Source: Methanobacterium sp. (GTDB taxonomy: Archaea > Methanobacteriota > Methanobacteria > Methanobacteriales > Methanobacteriaceae). From it: a stretch of 29,384 nt of DNA. The stretch's first letter is position 1; every line of letters starts with the position of its first letter. The stretch spans positions 1-29,384 of the forward strand of contig JAJFTX010000111.1 of NCBI GenBank assembly GCA_021372715.1. Direction: 5' to 3'. Under the pieces are notes generated by a model that saw nothing but the letters and a program-made list of their open reading frames with translations, was not told the origin of the DNA and searched no databases. A program made the translations under genes and the position numbers. Shown here piece after piece: positions 25,332-29,384 of this stretch.

Positions 25332-25489
25332 TTGCTTTAAAAACTATTCCTTAATCTAGTTTTGAGTTTTTTTAAATGTTAGATTAATTCTTTAAACTTT
25401 GAAAATTATAAATAAAATTATGTCTAAAGAGTATTAGAGGTTAGACCTAGATTATAAATTTTTTTATATCATAAAAAAAGGTAATAAAA

Positions 25490-26416
25490 ATGATTGATCC
25501 ATCTGATTTTATAAAAGAATCCATAAAAGAAATGAAAAAAACCATAGGAGATAAAAAAGCCATCATAGCACTATCTGGTGGTGTAGATAGTTCAGTTTCA
25601 TCAGTATTAGCTTCAAAGGCTATTGGCGATAATTTAGTGGCGGTGTTCGTAGATCATGGTCTGGTAAGAGAAGGAGAAACTGAATATGTTGAGGAAACTT
25701 TTAAGGACCGGCTCAATTTCCTTTCAGTTGATGCTAGTGAAGAATTTCTTGAAAGACTAGAGGGTGTCAGTGATCCAGAAGATAAACGTAAGATCATCGG
25801 TGAAGTTTTTATAAACGTCTTTGAGAGAGTAGCTGAGGAAGTTGGTGCTGAATTCTTGGTCCAGGGAACCATAGCTCCGGACTGGATCGAGAGTCAGGGA
25901 CAGATCAAATCCCATCATAACCTGGCTCTGCCCCATGGACTGGTACTGGAAATAGTTGAACCCATAAGGGAGCTATATAAAGATGAAGTAAGAATTATCG
26001 GATCAGAACTAGGTCTTCCTGGGGAAATAATAAACAGACAACCCTTCCCTGGCCCGGGACTGGCAGTGCGTGTGGTGGGTGTACTTTCACCAGAGAAGAT
26101 AAATATATGCAGGAAAGCTAACGCCATTGTAGAAGAAGAAGTGATCAAGGAAGGTTTGCATGATTCTCTATGGCAGTACTTTGCGGTGCTAACTGATACA
26201 AAGGTTACAGGAGTTAAAGGAGATATAAGAGATTATGGATATCTGGTGGTTCTGCGGATGGTGGAGTCCTTAGATGCTATGACAGCCCATGTGCCGGAGT
26301 TACCCTGGAAAATGATAAAAATCATCTCGCAGCGTATAACCGCCGAGATACCAGAAGTAACTCATGTAGCACTTTCTGTGAGTGATAAACCCCCTAGTAC
26401 CATTGAATTTGCCTGA
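25490..26416 (+). CDS. guaAB: GMP synthase, ATP-pyrophosphatase subunit
   Basis: This subunit activates XMP with ATP and aminates it with ammonia from GuaAA to make GMP. The 308-residue protein has the PP-loop ALSGGVDSSV (residues 27-36), VAVFVDHGLVREGE, then the QGTIAPDWIESQ segment, RQPFPGPGLAVRVVG, and the C-terminal dimerisation domain ending in PPSTIEFA, as in the GuaA C-terminal domain. The start ATG has a weak GGT upstream; TTATAAATTT near 25452 is a probable TATA box. It is separated from guaAA by an opposite-strand glycosylation cluster and has its own promoter. Confidence 0.95.
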   Translation: MIDPSDFIKESIKEMKKTIGDKKAIIALSGGVDSSVSSVLASKAIGDNLVAVFVDHGLVREGETEYVEETFKDRLNFLSVDASEEFLERLEGVSDPEDKRKIIGEVFINVFERVAEEVGAEFLVQGTIAPDWIESQGQIKSHHNLALPHGLVLEIVEPIRELYKDEVRIIGSELGLPGEIINRQPFPGPGLAVRVVGVLSPEKINICRKANAIVEEEVIKEGLHDSLWQYFAVLTDTKVTGVKGDIRDYGYLVVLRMVESLDAMTAHVPELPWKMIKIISQRITAEIPEVTHVALSVSDKPPSTIEFA

Positions 26417-26488
26417 ATTTATATTCATAGCTTTATTTCAGGTTTAAAAATAATATTTTATTTTTCTGTAAATTATAATATAGAAAGT

Positions 26489-27142
26489 TCAAAGTTCTCT
26501 AACCATTACGGTACGTTTAAGATTATTATAAAAACCATTCTTAAGATAAAAACTCTCGGCAGGTATCCCTTCATTGGTTAATAACGTCAATCGGGAATAT
26601 CCTTCCTTTATAAGGTAATTTGTTATGATATCCATTGTTCTGGTTCCTATTCCATTACCCTGCCTATCATTTTCCACAAAGAACTCATCCACAAAGAGTT
26701 CCTTCCCCATCCAAAAAGATCTTCTATGCCCCAAACAAACCGCCACTAAATCAACACCTTCATAAGCCACAAAACCCATAAAAACCGGGTTTTCTATGAG
26801 TTCCATTAAATAATACTTCACCTGATCCAGGGAAACCCAGTTATCGTTCCAGGGATCCGTGGAGAATACTCTGCTGAACAATCGAACACACTCATTCATA
26901 TCTTCCCGGTTAAATTCCCTAATAAGTAGTTCATTACCATTATAATTCTTTTCAGGATTTCTATCACGGATAAAATAGCCCCAATGCTCTTTTAGAGATT
27001 TAGGATTGGTGAACGAGTTCACATCAAAATGAATATTATCCACTGCCCCCTGATCTATCTGTGCTTTATGCCCAAAATGATCTTTAAAAGGGCTGTGGGA
27101 TATATGTTCTTTAATTACCGTCTTAATAGACATCTGAATCAT
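26489..27142 (-). CDS. GNAT family N-acetyltransferase
   Basis: A 217-residue acetyltransferase. The acetyl-CoA loop RQGNGIGTRTM lies at 160-170 after the strand LFVDEFFVENDR, and the late EGIPAESFYLKNGF motif completes the GNAT fold; the fold covers about residues 74-217. The N-terminal 70 residues are an extra segment I do not recognise. The acceptor substrate is unknown. It begins two bases after the methyltransferase stop, so it is the last gene of a three-gene operon. Codon 4 ATG at 27133 is an equally good start because GATGATT lies just before it. Confidence 0.82.
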   Translation of the reverse strand: MIQMSIKTVIKEHISHSPFKDHFGHKAQIDQGAVDNIHFDVNSFTNPKSLKEHWGYFIRDRNPEKNYNGNELLIREFNREDMNECVRLFSRVFSTDPWNDNWVSLDQVKYYLMELIENPVFMGFVAYEGVDLVAVCLGHRRSFWMGKELFVDEFFVENDRQGNGIGTRTMDIITNYLIKEGYSRLTLLTNEGIPAESFYLKNGFYNNLKRTVMVREL

Positions 27143-27144
27143 CT

Positions 27145-27711
27145 TTATTTTTTAGTAAAAACCACGAATAACTGGTCTGGTAGAAAATCATATTTTTCCA
27201 GAGGATAGAATCCTGCATCATCCATCACATCTATTAGAACATTTAAAGGAGTGTAGTGTCCGAATAACCCGATGAAACTCAATTTTTTATTTTTAAAATC
27301 GATTATGGCTATTTTACCGTTTTCTTTTAGTAACTTCCTGATGTTTTTAAAATATCTCGCTGGTTCTGGAAGATGATGAAAAACATTTCTAAGGAAAAAG
27401 AGGTCAACACTTTTTTCAGGTAAATCTATATTATCTGGTTTTGCCTTGATGGTTTTAACATTCTTAATACCTTCTTTATTTAAGTTATCCTCTATAAAAT
27501 TTAATGATTTTTGATTCACATCGATAGCATATATTTGGCCGTTCTCTCCTACTTTCCTGGAGAATTCATGGACAAAAAATCCCCCACCAGATCCTACATC
27601 ACCCACTATCATGCCTTCTTTTAGGGGTAGATGTTCTATTATTTTATAGGGTTTATTTTTATCAGATAAAGCTTCTCGATTTAACATCTTTAATCTAAAC
27701 TGAGTTAACAT
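27145..27711 (-). CDS. Class I SAM-dependent methyltransferase
   Basis: A 188-residue methyltransferase from ATG 27711. Motif I is GDVGSGGGFF at about 37-46, followed by the acidic residue in IYAIDVNQKSL and the later SVDLFFLRNVFHHLPEP and LKENGKIAIIDF blocks of the UbiE/Methyltransf_11 type. The 27711 start is chosen because GGGGGAAAAAG lies just before it; reading from 27756 would run back into the end of the preceding gene. It is 19 bases after the truncated QueG-like gene and two bases before the GNAT gene, so all three are probably one operon. Substrate unknown. Confidence 0.82.
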   Translation of the reverse strand: MLTQFRLKMLNREALSDKNKPYKIIEHLPLKEGMIVGDVGSGGGFFVHEFSRKVGENGQIYAIDVNQKSLNFIEDNLNKEGIKNVKTIKAKPDNIDLPEKSVDLFFLRNVFHHLPEPARYFKNIRKLLKENGKIAIIDFKNKKLSFIGLFGHYTPLNVLIDVMDDAGFYPLEKYDFLPDQLFVVFTKK

Positions 27712-27730
27712 TCTTTTTCCCCCATATACA

Positions 27731-28189
27731 TTAAATATATTTATTAATCGGAGCATCAGTAAGTATGGTGCCCCATTTAACCGATGAACCTACTTCTGGT
27801 GTAACTAATGAGTTTTTATCAATCTCACCCATTTCAGCCAGATTAGCCACCACTTCATGAAATGAAATATCAGAATCCAGATTTATTTGAGATTTAGGCA
27901 TGGAAATTGCTTTATATCCGTTCTTTACTAATAAATTGCTTAAATGTGAGGTGATATTTTTCAAATTACAGTATGTTTCCCGGTAGATGGTATATTTACT
28001 GGATGATAATTCATCACGGATTATGGTAGGTAATGTTAATCCTACAGAGATTGCTCGTGGATATTCAGCTATTAAAGATGCGTATTTTCTAATTAAAGAA
28101 TTTTTTACCATCGATAAATCAACCGTGCCTAAAAAATAATCCTCAGATTTTGTTTCTATCGTACTTCTTATTAATTTCTCCAGTGGCAT
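27731..28189 (-). CDS. QueG-like (COG1600) N-terminal domain protein lacking the Fe-S domain
   Basis: A 152-residue protein matching the start of COG1600 epoxyqueuosine-reductase-like proteins: PRAISVGLTLPTIIRDEL near residues 44-61, then GYKAISMPKSQ and the closing SLVTPEVGSSVKWGTILTDAPI. In full-length relatives that last segment leads directly into CxxCxxC 4Fe-4S motifs. Here the chain stops five residues later (NKYI), and I see no cysteine cluster in the next bases in any frame before the methyltransferase start. It is either a specialised short form or a decayed gene; the good AGAGG ribosome site, intact frame and tight operon speak for a working protein. It cannot do the usual reductive reaction unless a partner supplies the cluster. 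Confidence 0.65.
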   Translation of the reverse strand: MPLEKLIRSTIETKSEDYFLGTVDLSMVKNSLIRKYASLIAEYPRAISVGLTLPTIIRDELSSSKYTIYRETYCNLKNITSHLSNLLVKNGYKAISMPKSQINLDSDISFHEVVANLAEMGEIDKNSLVTPEVGSSVKWGTILTDAPINKYI

Positions 28190-28298
28190 TATTTCCTCTC
28201 CCCTCTAATTTACCTATTTATTAAACAGAGCCCTAGCTAAGCATTGAAGTATAAAGAATAATTTGTCCAATAACCAGGTCTCTAGTTATTATCAGTAT

Positions 28299-28808
28299 TT
28301 ATTCGTCCTTTTTTAACGATTTATTTACAGTATATAATCTTTTAGCGAGTTCTCCTATTATTTCTTCATGAGATGCTAATTTTTCTTCTTTAATATCTTC
28401 CAGATAAGAGATATAGCCTTCTATTTCATTCAATGCTTTTCTAATGGAATACTCCCCCCGGTCCATTTTATGGTGATATCCTAGATGGCCGGAGAGTTTA
28501 TCTATTATATTCTGTCCTTTTTCGGTTAAACTGTATCTTCCATCCTCTGCTTTAATTACTAGATCTTCATCGACCATTTTTTTAAGCATGGGATATACTG
28601 AACCTGGTGAAGGTCTGGGAGTTCTCTGACGTTTAGACATTTTACATGATTCTTGATGAGCCTGGATGGCGTCCATTATCTCCACCCCGTTTCCCGGCCC
28701 GTTTTCGTCCAGTACATGGAGTATTAATATCCTTAATCCTCCGAATTTTTGCATTTGTTCCATTCTCTCATGAAAGTCTCTGTGAAGGTTTTTAAATGTA
28801 TCCCACAT
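28299..28808 (-). CDS. PadR-family transcriptional regulator, divergent to MFS exporter
   Basis: A 169-residue regulator from ATG 28808. The wing-helix domain has LRILILHVLDENGPGNGVEIMDAI, then PSPGSVYPMLKKMVDEDLV and GRYSLTEKGQNII, typical PadR. A Cys/Lys-rich insert ESCKMSKRQRTPRPS sits between the helices. The C-terminal helices (about 105-165) should form the dimer. I prefer ATG 28808 over GTG 28820 because that GTG is part of GAGGTG, which is itself the ribosome site. It is back to back with a DHA2-type exporter gene, which it probably represses. Confidence 0.87.
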   Translation of the reverse strand: MWDTFKNLHRDFHERMEQMQKFGGLRILILHVLDENGPGNGVEIMDAIQAHQESCKMSKRQRTPRPSPGSVYPMLKKMVDEDLVIKAEDGRYSLTEKGQNIIDKLSGHLGYHHKMDRGEYSIRKALNEIEGYISYLEDIKEEKLASHEEIIGELAKRLYTVNKSLKKDE

Positions 28809-28830
28809 ATTGGGTTGCACCTCAGATGTT

Positions 28831-28842
28831 CGATAAATATCG
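28831..28842. promoter_or_regulatory. Operator candidate near the padR start
   Basis: CGATAAATATCG is an inverted repeat of CGATA and TATCG. It lies over the expected transcription start of the divergent padR gene (TATA-like ATATAAAA at about 28858-28866, reverse strand). It shares the TCGATA half-site with the element at 28911-28930. Confidence 0.5.
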
Positions 28843-28910
28843 TTAAATTGATATTATTTTTTATATTTTGATTAGTATTAAACCTTATTTTAGATTAAAT
28901 ATCAAGTTAC

Positions 28911-28930
28911 CGATATCGATTATTCGATAT
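28911..28930. promoter_or_regulatory. Operator candidate upstream of the MFS promoter
   Basis: CGATATCG at 28911-28918 is a perfect palindrome and overlaps ATATCGA-TTAT-TCGATAT at 28913-28930, a 7-base inverted repeat. It sits about ten bases upstream of the TATA box of the exporter and shares TCGATA with the site near padR. Two copies of the same half-site in one divergent spacer suggest binding by the PadR protein encoded beside them. Confidence 0.55.
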
Positions 28931-28939
28931 TTAGTGGCT

Positions 28940-28951
28940 TATTATATAAAT
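28940..28951 (+). promoter_or_regulatory. TATA box of the MFS exporter gene
   Basis: TATTATATAAAT is a near-consensus archaeal TATA element on the + strand, 37-48 bases before the ATG at 28988; transcription would start near 28972, close to AGGTG. Confidence 0.55.
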
Positions 28952-28987
28952 AGTTTATGAAAAAATAGATAGGTGTAAAAAAAATGA

Positions 28988-29384
28988 ATGAATATTAAGT
29001 TAAAAATGAAGAAAAATAATCGTTCTGGAAAAATTGCCCTGATTATAAGTGTTATCATCAGCTTTTCAGTGGCTTACGTAAGCTCCGCTATTAACGTTGC
29101 CTTACCCTACATTGCCCAGTCTTTTAACCTTGATTCTATCTTTCTGGGCTGGATAGCATCTGCTTATCTACTTTTCTCCGCCATATTACTGATACCCTTC
29201 GGTAAATTGGCTGATATGTACGGTAGAAAACGTATAATTACCTATGGGGTTATCATATTTATATTAGCTAATTTAATATCTGCTTTATCTATTTCCGGGA
29301 CTATGCTTTTGATTTCCAGGATCATAATAGCCATAGGGAGTGCCATGATTATTGGTAATGTTTATTCTCTCATTGCATCAGTTT
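28988..29384 (+). CDS. MFS transporter, DHA2 drug-exporter type, N-terminal part cut by window edge
   Basis: About 132 codons in the window, beginning MNIKLKMKKNNRSG from ATG 28988 (or ATG 29006). The protein has four membrane spans here, with the MFS loop motif GKLADMYGRKR between spans 2 and 3 and the ALPYIAQSFNL motif after span 1, as in 14-span drug:H+ antiporters (QacA/EmrB group). It is divergent from a PadR gene and likely controlled by it. An AGGTG at 28971-28975 lies 12 bases before ATG 28988; an ATG at 28984 has better spacing but reads only four codons (MNEY) before a stop. The C-terminal part is beyond the window. Confidence 0.88.
   Translation, partial: MNIKLKMKKNNRSGKIALIISVIISFSVAYVSSAINVALPYIAQSFNLDSIFLGWIASAYLLFSAILLIPFGKLADMYGRKRIITYGVIIFILANLISALSISGTMLLISRIIIAIGSAMIIGNVYSLIASV

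Noticed and set aside
26412..26442. CCTGAA/TTCAGG hairpin as terminator of guaAB
   Set aside because: Only a six-base stem with a 19-base loop, overlapping the stop codon; too weak to list, though some T runs follow.
27712..27756. Upstream extension of the methyltransferase (15 extra residues)
   Set aside because: It overlaps the end of the preceding gene and lacks a ribosome site; the ATG at 27711 has a strong one.

Overview
This window reads as chromosomal DNA of a methanogenic archaeon of the order Methanobacteriales, most likely a mesophilic Methanobacterium-type organism. The grounds are a coenzyme F430 synthetase-type Mur ligase (CfbE), an archaeal eIF5A with its hypusine loop, a pyruvoyl-dependent arginine decarboxylase, a GMP synthase split into two subunits, archaeal-type ornithine cyclodeaminase, a UPF0282 hydrolase, a DUF447 protein, an Asn-rich secreted beta-helix protein, AT-rich archaeal TATA boxes, and GGAGG/GGTGAT-like ribosome binding sites. 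I see no rRNA, tRNA, CRISPR array or insertion sequence.

Left part (1-5388) is metabolic core. Leftward genes are hemC (cut by the window edge), cfbE, nadK, an inositol-monophosphatase-family gene and pdaD; the last four form a tight operon (order of transcription pdaD, IMPase, nadK, cfbE). Divergently transcribed are eIF5A and speB. PdaD and SpeB together make putrescine from arginine via agmatine, and putrescine feeds the polyamine that is used to modify eIF5A. HemC and CfbE are the entry and last steps of the tetrapyrrole route to F430.

Middle part (5686-18932): a 1154-residue exported beta-helix protein with a 94-residue superrepeat; a small lipoprotein and an ABM-fold protein; a PAS-only sensor; an LtrA membrane protein; ornithine cyclodeaminase, a FAD oxidoreductase and adenine deaminase in one direction; a PadR regulator with a small membrane protein and a three-site operator; a UPF0282 metallo-hydrolase; and a DUF447 flavoprotein.

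Right part (19024-29384): guaAA and guaAB, the two GMP synthase subunits, lie about 5.6 kb apart on the + strand, with a four-gene envelope-glycosylation block on the opposite strand between them (GtrA flippase-like, UDP-galactopyranose-mutase-like flavoenzyme, and two paralogous GT-C membrane glycosyltransferases). Then come a three-gene leftward operon (a QueG-like protein lacking its Fe-S domain, a methyltransferase and a GNAT acetyltransferase) and a PadR regulator divergent from an MFS drug exporter, with palindromic operator candidates between them.

No single spectacular new system is evident. The most promising leads are the truncated QueG-like operon, the GtrA/mutase/GT-C block dividing the GMP synthase genes, and the two PadR operator regions. 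Two small membrane-protein genes (56 and 47 residues) were found by direct reading.
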